This document shows positions 29,316 through 38,602 of a DNA stretch of 64,000 nt, piece after piece. Position 1 is the stretch's first letter, and every line of letters starts with the position of its first letter. This DNA is from Alcanivorax sp. S71-1-4 (GTDB lineage Bacteria > Pseudomonadota > Gammaproteobacteria > Pseudomonadales > Alcanivoracaceae). The notes beneath the pieces are model-generated. The model was not told where the DNA came from. It did not search any database and saw only the letters and a program-made list of their open reading frames with translations. The DNA is taken from NCBI RefSeq assembly GCF_009846755.1, contig NZ_AQOR01000001.1, positions 1-64,000 of the forward strand, written 5' to 3'. Both the position numbers and the translations under genes were made by a program.

Positions 29316-32300
29316 ATGTATCCTGTCTCGGTTGTTCGGCGGGTAACTCTGGCCATGATGGTGCTGTTCCTGGTTGCGTGTGGTGGTGATGGCAAGGATG
29401 GCACGGAGGGGCCGCCCGCACTGGTGGCCACCAAACCTGAAGCGGCGGGGGACAACTGCCCGGCTGGCGGATGGCGCATCGAGTCGGGCACGGACAGGAA
29501 TCGGGACGGCGTATTGTCTGCGGATGAAGTGCAGGGCGTGAGCTACATCTGTCACGGCGAGGATGGCGCCGATGGCCAGGATGGTACAGACGGCCAGGAC
29601 GGTAGTGATGGGCAGGATGGACAGTTCGCCCTGACCCGGATCACTCCCATTGATGCCGGGGAGGAATGCCTGGTTGGTGGTCATCGCATTGACTCTGGCA
29701 TGGACCAGAATGGAAACGGCGTGCTGGACAGTGATGAAATCCAGCATACCGCCTATGTCTGCCACGGCGTAGATGGCGAGGACGGGGCTGATGGGCAGGA
29801 TGGTGCCATGGCCTTGATTCGCACCGAGGTCGAGGCACCTGGCGATCACTGCCCGGCCGGTGGGATGCGGGTATTGATGGGGGTTGATCTCAATCGCAAC
29901 GGATTGCTGGATGCTGGCGAGGTAACGCAGACCGCGTACCTGTGTCATGGCGAAGCAGGCATGGATGGCAGTGATGGCGCTGATGGTCAGGATGGTACCG
30001 ACGGGCTGCAGGCCCTGCTGACGTCCACCCAGATACCACCGGGTGCGCAATGTGCCGTTGGCGGGTATCGGCTTGATGCCGGTCTGGACCTTGATGGCAA
30101 TGGTTTGCTGGAGGAAGGCGAGATCACCTCAAGCTTCTATGTCTGCCACGGTACAGACGGCGAAGATGGCGCGGACGGCCAGGATGGCGCAGATGGCAAT
30201 GACGGCGCTGATGGACAAGACGGCACAGATGGCCTGCTCTCCCTGGTCAGCATTACCGATGAAGCACCGGGTCCGAATTGCGCTACTGGTGGCAAGCTGA
30301 TCCAGACAGGGATAGACCTGAACCGCAACGGTGTGCTGGACCCAGAGGAAGTGCAACAGTCCGCCTATCTTTGCAATGGCTTGCCGGGTGCTGATGGTGA
30401 AGACGGAACGGGTGGTGAGGATGGCTCTGACGGCCAGCCAGGGGATGATGGTTGGAATGCGCTGGTTCGCTTGAACGATGAGCCGGCCGGGGAGAACTGT
30501 GCCGCTGGTGGCGTGGCCGTCAACACAGGTCTGGACCTGAACGGTAACGGCGAATTGGATGAGGAAGAGATCGTTTTCACCGCTTATGTCTGCCATGGTA
30601 CTGGTGGCCCTGATGCCGAAGTGTTCACGCTGGAATACCAGGCTCAGCCGGGTGGCACCATCATCGGCCAAAGCGTACAGAACGTGCTGCTGGGTGGCAG
30701 CGGTGAGCCAGTGACCGCCAGCCCCGATGAGGGTTACTTCTTTACTGCCTGGAGCGATGGCAGCATCTCCCCCACACGGACGGATACCGGGGTTCAATCC
30801 GATTTGTCCGTGCAAGCGGGCTTCTCCGCCTACCAGTACAGCCTGACCTATACCGCCGACAGTAATGGGCACGTTTCCGGTATTGTCGGGCAGACGATAT
30901 TTCACGGCGCTGACGGCAGTGAAGTGATGGCCGTGCCAGATCCTGGTTATCACTTTGTTGAGTGGAGTGATGGTGGCACCCTTAACCCTCGTACAGATCT
31001 GGCTGTACAGGCCAATATCGCCGTCACAGCGAGCTTTGCCATCAACCAGTATACCCTGACATATCAGGCTGGTACGGGTGGCTCAATCATGGGCAGCGCA
31101 AGCCAGCAGGTCGCACATGGTGCCAGTGGTGTCGTGGTGGCTGCCGTACCCGCCAGTGGTTATTACTTCGTTCGTTGGAGTGATGGCGTCAGCACCACCA
31201 ATCGCACCGATGCCAATGTGCGGGGCAACCTGTCTGTGACGGCAGAGTTCAGGGAGCAACTGTCACCACCTGAAGAAATACACACCAGCACCAGCAATGG
31301 TTCTCTGGTAGTGAGCTGGGAACCGACGCCGGGGGCTGACAGCTATAACCTGTATTATGCCAGAGCGCCCGGAGTTTCCCCGTCCAATTACAGCAGCCTT
31401 CTGGGCGGTGGCATGCGTGCCGACGTTTCCAGCCCTGTCACCTTGACTGAGCTGGATGGTGGCCAGCGCTATTACTTCGTTGTCACCACCGTCATCAATG
31501 GTGTGGAAAGTAGTGCGGGAGAAGAAATCACTCTGGTGTTGCCACATACACCGTGGTTAAAACGTCCTCACCAGGGGCGCCTGCGCGTGGAGCTGACCAG
31601 CACAAATACAGCAACTGTTGATTGGGACGTTGCCTTTGGAAAGATCTATAACCTCTATATCGGGAAGGACCCGGAAACCGATCTCAGTCAGTACGCTAGC
31701 TATGGCGCGGATCTGCGCTTGAATGTTACGCCGCCTGTTACTATTGAAGGTCTCAATATCAGTGAGCCGGTGTATCTGGCGCTGGAAACTAACGGGAAGG
31801 TATCAGACTGGACCAATGCAGTTTCACGGACTTGGGGTGTCAATGGTGACGTCAAGGCGCAGGTCCTAGGTTATGACGGAACTCGATATATAGGTGGCAG
31901 CTTCACCATGGCAGGTATGAATGTGGGTAGTGTTGCCCTGTTTCCGGTAAATGACGATCTTAGTAACCCTCATTTGCTGGCTATGCCTGAAGCCAATGGT
32001 GAAATTCATGCAGTGGCCAGTGATGGAGAGGGTGGCTGGTATATCGCTGGTGATTTCACAAGGTTTGGTAATTTCGAAAGATTAAGATTGGCGCATATTG
32101 ATGGTAGTGGCCGTATAAGTAACTGGAATCCAGGTGCTAATGGTACGGTGAGAGCGCTGGTGGTATCTAATGATACAGTTTATGCGGGAGGCGATTTCAC
32201 AGCTGCTGGCAATGGAAACGCAGCCATTGCAAGAAACAAACTGGCGTCATTTAGTGCTAATGGCTCCCTGACAAATTGGAATCCTTATGCAAATGGCTTG

Positions 32301-33962
32301 GTTAGAGCATTGGCTCTTGGCGATGACGGTGTCTTTGTAGGAGGGGAGTTCACTCAGATTGGTGGTGGGCCTGATGCCGATACTCGGACTGGGCTTGCCA
32401 AGATTGGATTTAATGGAGATTTGCTATCCTGGAGATCGAGCATTTCAGGTAAGTTTAATGCTCTCCTCTTTCATAATGGTAGCATTTATGCAGGAGGGGA
32501 TTTTACACAAGGGTCTCGTCTTCAAGATGGCAATCAATACTCAATTCCTGCGGGAAGATATATAAATAATTTGGTTGCGCTCCCATCGGCTGGAGATGGC
32601 GCTGTTTCGCCATCGTCGCACTTTCAATATTTCGCCGTAGGGGGCGTTGTTAACTCTATCATTTCTTCCGATTCAGGAGGTGTTCTTATTGGCGGAACAT
32701 TCTCTGATGTTGTCAGGTATCATTTTAGTGCCGGTTCGAATCAATTCAGCATTAGATATCATGAATCCTTATGCTCCAGTCATGGCTATGTCAATATATC
32801 TTCGGGAGTCTGTATAAATGACGTTCCGACTACAGGTAGTGTAAGTGCAATAGCCCAGGTTGAGGATGATTTGCTTTTGGCCAGATCAAATGAGAATTTC
32901 TGGGGGATCGAAGGAGGCTCAATAAATACCATTGCGACAGATGGGGGCTCCATCCTAATAGCGGGGAATTTCCATATTGCAGGTGGTCATGATCGTCTTG
33001 GATTAGCTTCTTTTGATAACCAGGGATTTTTGGGAGACTGGGCGCCAGGGGCTAATGGTGTTGTACATACCATGACGAAAAGAAATGGTGTGATTTATGC
33101 CGGTGGTGACTTCACCTTTTCCGGTGCTGGGATTGCCAACACAGCTAGAAATCGCCTTGCCGCTTTTGATGAAGAAGGTAATCTCCTAAGTTGGAACCCT
33201 GGGGCTAATGGTCGTGTCAATTCCTTAGTCGTCTTGGGTGGTAATATCTACGCTGCTGGTAGTTTTACCTCGGCTGGAGGAGAGCCACGAAGCAGGCTGG
33301 CATCTTTTGATCTTTCCGGGAATTTGATGAATTGGAATGCGGAAATTCAAGGTACAGATCAGGTCGCCAGCGTTTTGACGGCTATTGATGGTGTGATATA
33401 TGTGGGTGGGCTTTTCACATCAGCTAGTGGCGCTTCTGGCGTGGTGTCCCGTACTAATCTTGCTGCATTTGATGCCGAAGGAAATATTCAGTCATGGGCC
33501 CCACAAACGGATGGAGCGGTAACGGTATTTGGCCTGACAGATAATACTCTCTATATAGCAGGTGACTTTTCCTCCGCCAGCGGCTCCACAGGAGGCGGTG
33601 ATCGGCATGGGCTGGCCGCATTTGATCTGGCAGGCAGCTTGCAGCCATGGAATCCTGGGGTTTCCGGTGGCGAGGTAAAATCAATAACCGCCTTGGATGA
33701 TCTGATCTATGTCGGTGGCAGCTTTACCGCCGCTGGTGACGGATTTGGAAATACGGCTAGACAAGGTTTGGCCGCCTTTACCTCTGATGGCCTACTCAGC
33801 GATTGGCGACCGGAAGTCTCTGATTCAGTTCAGAGCTTGGTGGGGAGTTCTGGAACCCTTTATGTTGGTGGGGGGTTCAGTTCTGCCCATGATGGTGAGT
33901 ATTGGATTCCTCGCTCTCGTTTGGCGGCCTTCGGTTCTGATGGGGGATTGTTGGATAAATGA
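29316..33962 (+). CDS. Large mosaic surface lipoprotein (DUF7151-like repeats, InlB-type repeats, Fn3, beta-propeller)
   Basis: A 1548-residue lipoprotein: signal peptide with lipobox LVAC at residues 19-22. Residues 30-430 hold six copies of a roughly 45-residue unit 'G..C..GG..I..G.D.N.NG.LD..E......Y.CHG' with two cysteines and an EF-hand-like Asp/Asn loop. The units are separated by collagen-like Asp-Gly-x spacers (DGADGQDGTDGQDG). Residues 430-650 carry three InlB-B-like repeats (YTLTYQAGTGGSIMG...WSDG). Two Fn3-like domains follow (to about 845). The last 700 residues are repeated 'IYAGGDFTAAG...LASFDL.G.L..WNPGANG' blades of a delta-60/propeller type. It is likely a calcium-stabilised surface adhesin or sensor; function unknown. 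GC content falls markedly in the propeller part. Confidence 0.85.
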   Translation: MYPVSVVRRVTLAMMVLFLVACGGDGKDGTEGPPALVATKPEAAGDNCPAGGWRIESGTDRNRDGVLSADEVQGVSYICHGEDGADGQDGTDGQDGSDGQDGQFALTRITPIDAGEECLVGGHRIDSGMDQNGNGVLDSDEIQHTAYVCHGVDGEDGADGQDGAMALIRTEVEAPGDHCPAGGMRVLMGVDLNRNGLLDAGEVTQTAYLCHGEAGMDGSDGADGQDGTDGLQALLTSTQIPPGAQCAVGGYRLDAGLDLDGNGLLEEGEITSSFYVCHGTDGEDGADGQDGADGNDGADGQDGTDGLLSLVSITDEAPGPNCATGGKLIQTGIDLNRNGVLDPEEVQQSAYLCNGLPGADGEDGTGGEDGSDGQPGDDGWNALVRLNDEPAGENCAAGGVAVNTGLDLNGNGELDEEEIVFTAYVCHGTGGPDAEVFTLEYQAQPGGTIIGQSVQNVLLGGSGEPVTASPDEGYFFTAWSDGSISPTRTDTGVQSDLSVQAGFSAYQYSLTYTADSNGHVSGIVGQTIFHGADGSEVMAVPDPGYHFVEWSDGGTLNPRTDLAVQANIAVTASFAINQYTLTYQAGTGGSIMGSASQQVAHGASGVVVAAVPASGYYFVRWSDGVSTTNRTDANVRGNLSVTAEFREQLSPPEEIHTSTSNGSLVVSWEPTPGADSYNLYYARAPGVSPSNYSSLLGGGMRADVSSPVTLTELDGGQRYYFVVTTVINGVESSAGEEITLVLPHTPWLKRPHQGRLRVELTSTNTATVDWDVAFGKIYNLYIGKDPETDLSQYASYGADLRLNVTPPVTIEGLNISEPVYLALETNGKVSDWTNAVSRTWGVNGDVKAQVLGYDGTRYIGGSFTMAGMNVGSVALFPVNDDLSNPHLLAMPEANGEIHAVASDGEGGWYIAGDFTRFGNFERLRLAHIDGSGRISNWNPGANGTVRALVVSNDTVYAGGDFTAAGNGNAAIARNKLASFSANGSLTNWNPYANGLVRALALGDDGVFVGGEFTQIGGGPDADTRTGLAKIGFNGDLLSWRSSISGKFNALLFHNGSIYAGGDFTQGSRLQDGNQYSIPAGRYINNLVALPSAGDGAVSPSSHFQYFAVGGVVNSIISSDSGGVLIGGTFSDVVRYHFSAGSNQFSIRYHESLCSSHGYVNISSGVCINDVPTTGSVSAIAQVEDDLLLARSNENFWGIEGGSINTIATDGGSILIAGNFHIAGGHDRLGLASFDNQGFLGDWAPGANGVVHTMTKRNGVIYAGGDFTFSGAGIANTARNRLAAFDEEGNLLSWNPGANGRVNSLVVLGGNIYAAGSFTSAGGEPRSRLASFDLSGNLMNWNAEIQGTDQVASVLTAIDGVIYVGGLFTSASGASGVVSRTNLAAFDAEGNIQSWAPQTDGAVTVFGLTDNTLYIAGDFSSASGSTGGGDRHGLAAFDLAGSLQPWNPGVSGGEVKSITALDDLIYVGGSFTAAGDGFGNTARQGLAAFTSDGLLSDWRPEVSDSVQSLVGSSGTLYVGGGFSSAHDGEYWIPRSRLAAFGSDGGLLDK

Positions 33963-33971
33963 ATGAGCTTG

Positions 33972-33998
33972 CTTTGGCCCATCTTTGATGGGCCAAAG
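33972..33998 (+). terminator. 12-bp hairpin after the lipoprotein gene
   Basis: CTTTGGCCCATC (33972-33983) pairs perfectly with GATGGGCCAAAG (33987-33998) around TTT, starting 9 bp after the stop codon. No T-run follows, so termination may be factor-assisted. Confidence 0.55.
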
Positions 33999-34433
33999 TG
34001 ATGTCGAGAGCGAGCACAGTTGCTATGGGGGCTTGTGACATTGCTCGCGCCAGCCCCAACAAGTCTGGTAGTGGGCGCAAGCATTTATTGAATGTATCTC
34101 GCGAGATCGAGTGAGGATAGGTCAGTGCTCACTTCCAAAATATGTCGCGGATTGTATATGGCTATATTGAATTTCGCAGCCTTGTGCCTGGAGGCGTCAT
34201 ATCCCCACATGCTCCTTCATATAAATGAAAAAGTTCTGATGGCCCGCATGGGTCCGTGAGCTTGTCTGGAATGCACTGGGGTGATGGCTGATTGTTTTTT
34301 GATCAAAAACGAGACAGGGCGACAAGCTGTGTCGCGTAGCTGCGTTCAGGGGCTGGTCGCAGGGCAAGGGGTCGGAAAAAATGTGAACCAAGTCATCGGG
34401 AACAGATGAGTCCGTACCAAAGGAGGGGGAATT
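33999..34433. other. Intergenic region upstream of the WYL-dynamin operon
   Basis: No gene is recognised in these 435 bp. It contains the palindrome TTTTTGATCAAAAA (34296-34309) and the inverted repeat GCGACA-AGCTG-TGTCGC (34319-34335), about 100-140 bp upstream of the WYL gene. Symmetric sites like these are candidates for autorepression by the WYL protein. The promoter was not identified. Confidence 0.4.
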
Positions 34434-35351
34434 TTGGCAACCAGCAGTAGTGCCTTGCGCCGTCAGTGGTTGATCCTGCAAAGCCTGGAATCTGTGCGTT
34501 GGAGAGGCACAGTGGAGCTGCAACGCGAGCTGCAACGGGAAGGGGTTGACGTCAATCTGCGCACCATTCAGCGTGACCTGAACGCCTTGGCGGAGCAGTT
34601 TCCGCTAGAGACCGACGGTGCCTCCCCCCAGGGTTGGCGCTGGCAAGCCAATGCCCCCCTGACCAGCTTGCCGCACATGACCAGCGGCCAGGCGCTTACC
34701 TTCATGATGGTGGAGCAGCACCTGAAAACACTGATGCCGGGAAGTGTATTGGATGAGCTGCGCCCCTGGTTCGATACCGCCCGCAGGCAGGTAAGACAGG
34801 GCAAATCCAGAGTTCACCGCTGGGCCGATATGGTGCGCATCGTCCCGCCCACCCAGCCGCTGATCCCACCCGTGATCGACCGTGATGTGTTGCACGTCAT
34901 CCAAGAGGCGCTGCTGCTCGGTCAGCGTGTGGATGTTCTGTACCAAAGCCGCAGCAAAAAGGAAAACCTGAACCTTGACATCGACCCGCTGGCACTGGTG
35001 CAGCGTGGCCCGGTGCTTTACCTCATTGCAACCCGGCCGGGGGCCCATGAGGTACGCCTTTTTGCTATGCACCGATTCCAGAAAGCCTGGTCCCGTAACG
35101 AAAAAGCACACAAGCCGAAAGGCTTTGTGCTCGATGAGTTCCTGGCCAAGGGCGGGCTGGGCTTTGGCAACGGCAAACTGAAAGCACTGAAAGTGGTGTT
35201 GAACAGGGAAGTTGGCGAGCACCTGTATGAATCTCGCTTGAGTGAAGATCAGGTTATCCGGGAGTTGCCGGATGGTCGGCTGGAGGTGACAGCCACAGTA
35301 GCCGATACACCACAGCTGGAGTGGTGGTTAAGAGCGATGGGAAGGGGCTGA
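34434..35351 (+). CDS. WYL-domain transcriptional regulator (BrxR/CapW-like)
   Basis: A 305-residue regulator. The N-terminal winged helix (residues 10-60, 'GTVELQRELQREGVDVNLRT' then IQRDLNAL) is of DeoR type. The WYL domain has 'RVDVLYQSRSKKENLNLDID' and PLALVQRGPVLYLIA, followed by the 'HEVRLFAMHRFQKAW' segment. A C-terminal WCX-like domain ends near residue 300. WYL regulators of this build repress phage-defence operons (BREX, CBASS) and are thought to sense ligands. The start is TTG at 34434 with a strong AGGAGGGGG site. The next gene follows after 20 bp. Confidence 0.88.
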   Translation: MATSSSALRRQWLILQSLESVRWRGTVELQRELQREGVDVNLRTIQRDLNALAEQFPLETDGASPQGWRWQANAPLTSLPHMTSGQALTFMMVEQHLKTLMPGSVLDELRPWFDTARRQVRQGKSRVHRWADMVRIVPPTQPLIPPVIDRDVLHVIQEALLLGQRVDVLYQSRSKKENLNLDIDPLALVQRGPVLYLIATRPGAHEVRLFAMHRFQKAWSRNEKAHKPKGFVLDEFLAKGGLGFGNGKLKALKVVLNREVGEHLYESRLSEDQVIRELPDGRLEVTATVADTPQLEWWLRAMGRG

Positions 35352-35371
35352 TTGATGCTTTCTGGGAATTA

Positions 35372-36325
35372 ATGAGCATGAAAAGGAAGATCAAGAAACA
35401 CAATGTTCTGGTCGCGGCAACCATGAGTGCGGGGAAATCAACCTTAATCAATGCCTTGATAGGTACAGAGTTGTTGCCCGCGATGAATGAAGCAACAACC
35501 GCATGTCATGTTTATGTACAGAATGAGAACAGGAAGTCTGGTTTTTATGGCGGTGCCTTGAGAGACGATGGACGTATATCGAGAATAAGCTCATTGAAAG
35601 AGGGTGATATAAAAAAATGGAACTCTATTAAAGGTATAAAAAAAATTGGGGTGAAGGGGCAATTCCAGGGGAGGCTGAAGTATAGAGATGGGCTAGTCTT
35701 CCACGACACTCCAGGGCCTAATAATAGTCAAGATGTGAATCATGCTTCAGTAGTATTCGATGTGGCGAAAAGAGTGCCTATCGACACCTTTATTTATGTC
35801 ATAAATGCAACTCAGGTCGCTATTACAGATGATCGAAATTTTCTGGATGAAATAATATCTAATTTACATGGGGGGATTAAAAGCCCTCCAATTTTCGTTT
35901 TAAACAAGATTGACATGCTTGATCCTGAGAAAGGAGAGGATGTGGGCGCTGCATGCAAGGGTGTGCAGGCATATCTGGTTGAGCGGGGGTTTAAGGATCC
36001 AATTGTCGTTCCCTGCATGGCGGAAATAGCCCTCTGCGCCAGGAAAAGAATTAATAAAGAAAAAATGACCAGAAAGCAGGGATGGCTGCTGAGTGATTTC
36101 CTGAATTCAGGAGAGAAGAATAATAGTGATTATACGGAAGAAGCCATTCTCTCTGATGAAATTAGAGGCAAGATAAGAAAGAGGGTCCTCCGGAATAAGG
36201 TAATTGACTTCCTATATTTTTTTATAGGGGGTATCAGTCGGTTCAGGGTTAAAAGGGCCGTTTCAATGAGTGGAATAAGAATCATTGAAGAGCTAATTGT
36301 GCTTCAAAGAGAGGAAGGAAAATGA
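35372..36325 (+). CDS. Dynamin-like GTPase, small partner
   Basis: A 317-residue GTPase of the bacterial dynamin type. G1 is ATMSAGKST (about residues 16-25), G3 is DTPGPNNS (about 117), and G4 is NKID (about 181). The first Gly of the P-loop is replaced by Ala-Thr, as also in the next gene. It has the GTPase domain plus a short helical tail and ends in a hydrophobic 'VIDFLYFFIGGISRFR' that may touch membrane. The start is uncertain: ATG 35372 (GGGA upstream) is used; GTG 35321, overlapping the WYL gene, is possible. Its stop overlaps the next start in ATGA. Paired dynamin-like GTPases occur in the Eleos (LeoBC) antiphage system. Confidence 0.8.
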   Translation: MSMKRKIKKHNVLVAATMSAGKSTLINALIGTELLPAMNEATTACHVYVQNENRKSGFYGGALRDDGRISRISSLKEGDIKKWNSIKGIKKIGVKGQFQGRLKYRDGLVFHDTPGPNNSQDVNHASVVFDVAKRVPIDTFIYVINATQVAITDDRNFLDEIISNLHGGIKSPPIFVLNKIDMLDPEKGEDVGAACKGVQAYLVERGFKDPIVVPCMAEIALCARKRINKEKMTRKQGWLLSDFLNSGEKNNSDYTEEAILSDEIRGKIRKRVLRNKVIDFLYFFIGGISRFRVKRAVSMSGIRIIEELIVLQREEGK

Positions 36326-38592
36326 ACAAGGTGGAAATACGGCATAACCCTTTTATTGTTGATACGGATTTCGTTATCAACGGGAAAGCGCCCGCTGAAG
36401 GTAGCCGTCTTGCAGACTACAAGAAACTTCGCCTCCAGCGATGGGTAGAAGGGATATTTGAAGAGCTGTTAGACATGTTCAACGGAGCTGCCAGTTTTCA
36501 GGTCGAATTTACAGGTGTTGAATCTGATTATCTTGACCTCGTTGATGCTGCGGCCGAAGCAAAGAAATCCAAGGGGATGGAAATTGCTATCAAATGGAGT
36601 GAAGCGGCTCCTTCGGAAGACCGGCTAAACCAGATCAAGAACTTGATAGAAGAGGCTAAGGCACACCCTGAGTTTTCCCGGTTTATATTTGGTAATGCAG
36701 AAACAGAGCGCTATCTCAATGAAGCCTTTGGCAAGGACTTTCATGTTTATGTCGTAGCAACCATGTCATCGGGGAAGTCCACCCTGATCAATGCCATGCT
36801 GGGCGATGATTTGTTGCCTGCAGCCAATGAGGCCACTACGGCCACCATCGCTGAAATTACCGATAATGAAGCAATGTTTCAGGGAAAGTTTTCAGGAAAA
36901 AGAATCAATGATCAGGGTGAGGTACTGGACAGTGCAGAAACGCTTACCCTGGAAACGATGACAGACTGGAATAAAAGTGAAGATACCAGAGTTATCAAGA
37001 TCGAAGGGAATATTCTCGGCGTAAAAGAACGTGACACGGTACGCCTTGTACTGACGGATACGCCCGGGCCAAACAATAGCCAGAATGCAGAGCATCAACG
37101 CGTCACGATGGGCTACATACAGAATTCCCGCGAGAACCCTCTGATCATCTATGTGTTGAATGCGCAGCAACTGGGAATTTCTGATGACAATAACCTTCTT
37201 CGGTTGGTTGCGGAGGAAATGCACAAAGGGGGGAAACAGGGAAGGGATCGTTTTATTTTTGTGGTCAATAAGATGGATGTGTTTGACCCGGAGAAAGGGG
37301 AGGATATTCCGGGTGTTTTGGACAGAGTAAAAACCTATCTGGAAGGCAACGGCATTGATAACCCGTTGGTTTTTCCGGTTTCTGCCAATCTGCTCCGGCT
37401 GTTGAGAAAGCCGACAGCAAAGCATACGCGCAGTGAAAGAAGCAGTTTGGGGGGAATGGCATCTCTGTTTGAGGAAGAGCCGTGCATGAACATGATGGAG
37501 TACATGCCGGTAACATCCAAAGTCAAACGATCCCTTGCAGAAAAGGCAATGCAGCCTCTGGAACTTGCCAGTGGCCTTCCGGCAGTAGAGGCGATGATTG
37601 ATGAGTATATCGAGAAGTACAACTTTCCTCATCGAGTGCAGCGTGCCTATGATGCCATTCAGGGCGCCATTCAGAGAGCGATCAATGAGGCCAGAGTTGT
37701 TGAAGAACTAAACAAAAGCAAAGCGGAGCTTGATAAAATAAAGGGCTATATCTGTACGCTAAAGGAAAAGAAGAAAAAAGCCTCTTCTTCTGCTGAATAC
37801 AAGGAAAAAATTCTCAAGGAGGGTGTCGGTATTCCTGAGGAAGGTATTGAAAAGACTGAAGCTGTCATGAAGTCAGTAAAATCAGGAATAAGTGGCATTT
37901 TGCGTGATATTCAGGCTGGTGATACAAGGGTTTCTCCGAAGATGGCCCAGCAAATTATGAAAAGAGCAGAAAAGGATGTGAACTTTCTGCTTGATAAGGC
38001 GCTGAATGAATACGAGTCACTATTTGAATGGGTCCAAGAGAATTTGAGAGATTCGTTGAATGCCGAATACCAGAAGCATGTTGCCAGTATCTTCGGCACT
38101 GATGAGTTGCCTGATATTCCGGTGCTTGAAGGAGTCAAGAATATGCTTTCTGGCTTCTCATTCGATTTCTCGATTTCCAGAGATGAGCATGATCAGGATT
38201 CTATCAGGGTGGGCACCAAAACGGTGAGCGCCGGCAAATGGTATAAGCCTTGGTCTTGGGGCAGTACGAGGGAAGTGGATGTCTATGAGGACAGAGATTA
38301 TGTCGATGTTGAGCAGGCGTGGAAGAAAAGAGTCTCTTATATAGATGCCTACTCAGGAGAGCTTAGAGGCTCTGTCAGAAAAAGGTTGCTGGAAATAGGC
38401 CGCGAGCTGGGTGGATATTTCTCTGCATTTATATCCGATGTTTTCGAGAAGGAATTCGGTAAATTGCTTTCTGATCTTGAAGGGCAGATCAATAACCAGA
38501 AGGAACTTGAGAGGGCGGTTCAGGAAGCGGAACTGCTCATGGCCTGGGTTAATGGCTTCAGGCAGAAGCTTGATCGGGCCTTGATGGTTTGA
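36322..38592 (+). CDS. Dynamin-like GTPase, large partner
   Basis: A 756-residue GTPase. An N-terminal 130-residue helical extension precedes G1 (ATMSSGKST, about residue 146), G3 (DTPGPNNS, about 247) and G4 (NKMD, about 315). The C-terminal 300 residues are helical with coiled-coil content ('ELNKSKAELDKIKGYICTLK'), as expected for a dynamin stalk. There is no clear transmembrane helix. It shares the P-loop variant and the DTPGPNNS motif with the preceding gene, with which it overlaps by 4 bp, suggesting a heteromeric machine. Dynamin-like proteins remodel membranes, and some protect against phage. The specific activity here is unknown. Confidence 0.88.
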   Translation: MNKVEIRHNPFIVDTDFVINGKAPAEGSRLADYKKLRLQRWVEGIFEELLDMFNGAASFQVEFTGVESDYLDLVDAAAEAKKSKGMEIAIKWSEAAPSEDRLNQIKNLIEEAKAHPEFSRFIFGNAETERYLNEAFGKDFHVYVVATMSSGKSTLINAMLGDDLLPAANEATTATIAEITDNEAMFQGKFSGKRINDQGEVLDSAETLTLETMTDWNKSEDTRVIKIEGNILGVKERDTVRLVLTDTPGPNNSQNAEHQRVTMGYIQNSRENPLIIYVLNAQQLGISDDNNLLRLVAEEMHKGGKQGRDRFIFVVNKMDVFDPEKGEDIPGVLDRVKTYLEGNGIDNPLVFPVSANLLRLLRKPTAKHTRSERSSLGGMASLFEEEPCMNMMEYMPVTSKVKRSLAEKAMQPLELASGLPAVEAMIDEYIEKYNFPHRVQRAYDAIQGAIQRAINEARVVEELNKSKAELDKIKGYICTLKEKKKKASSSAEYKEKILKEGVGIPEEGIEKTEAVMKSVKSGISGILRDIQAGDTRVSPKMAQQIMKRAEKDVNFLLDKALNEYESLFEWVQENLRDSLNAEYQKHVASIFGTDELPDIPVLEGVKNMLSGFSFDFSISRDEHDQDSIRVGTKTVSAGKWYKPWSWGSTREVDVYEDRDYVDVEQAWKKRVSYIDAYSGELRGSVRKRLLEIGRELGGYFSAFISDVFEKEFGKLLSDLEGQINNQKELERAVQEAELLMAWVNGFRQKLDRALMV

Positions 38593-38602
38593 GGGTGTAA
38601 TA

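Noticed and set aside
29560-30460. Regular short repeats that could suggest a CRISPR array
   Set aside because: They are in-frame DG-rich collagen-like codons within the lipoprotein; no constant repeat and unique spacer structure, and no cas genes.
34296-34335. Palindromes upstream of the WYL gene as a certain operator
   Set aside because: Kept only as a candidate; short symmetric sites arise by chance in AT-rich DNA and no second copy was seen.
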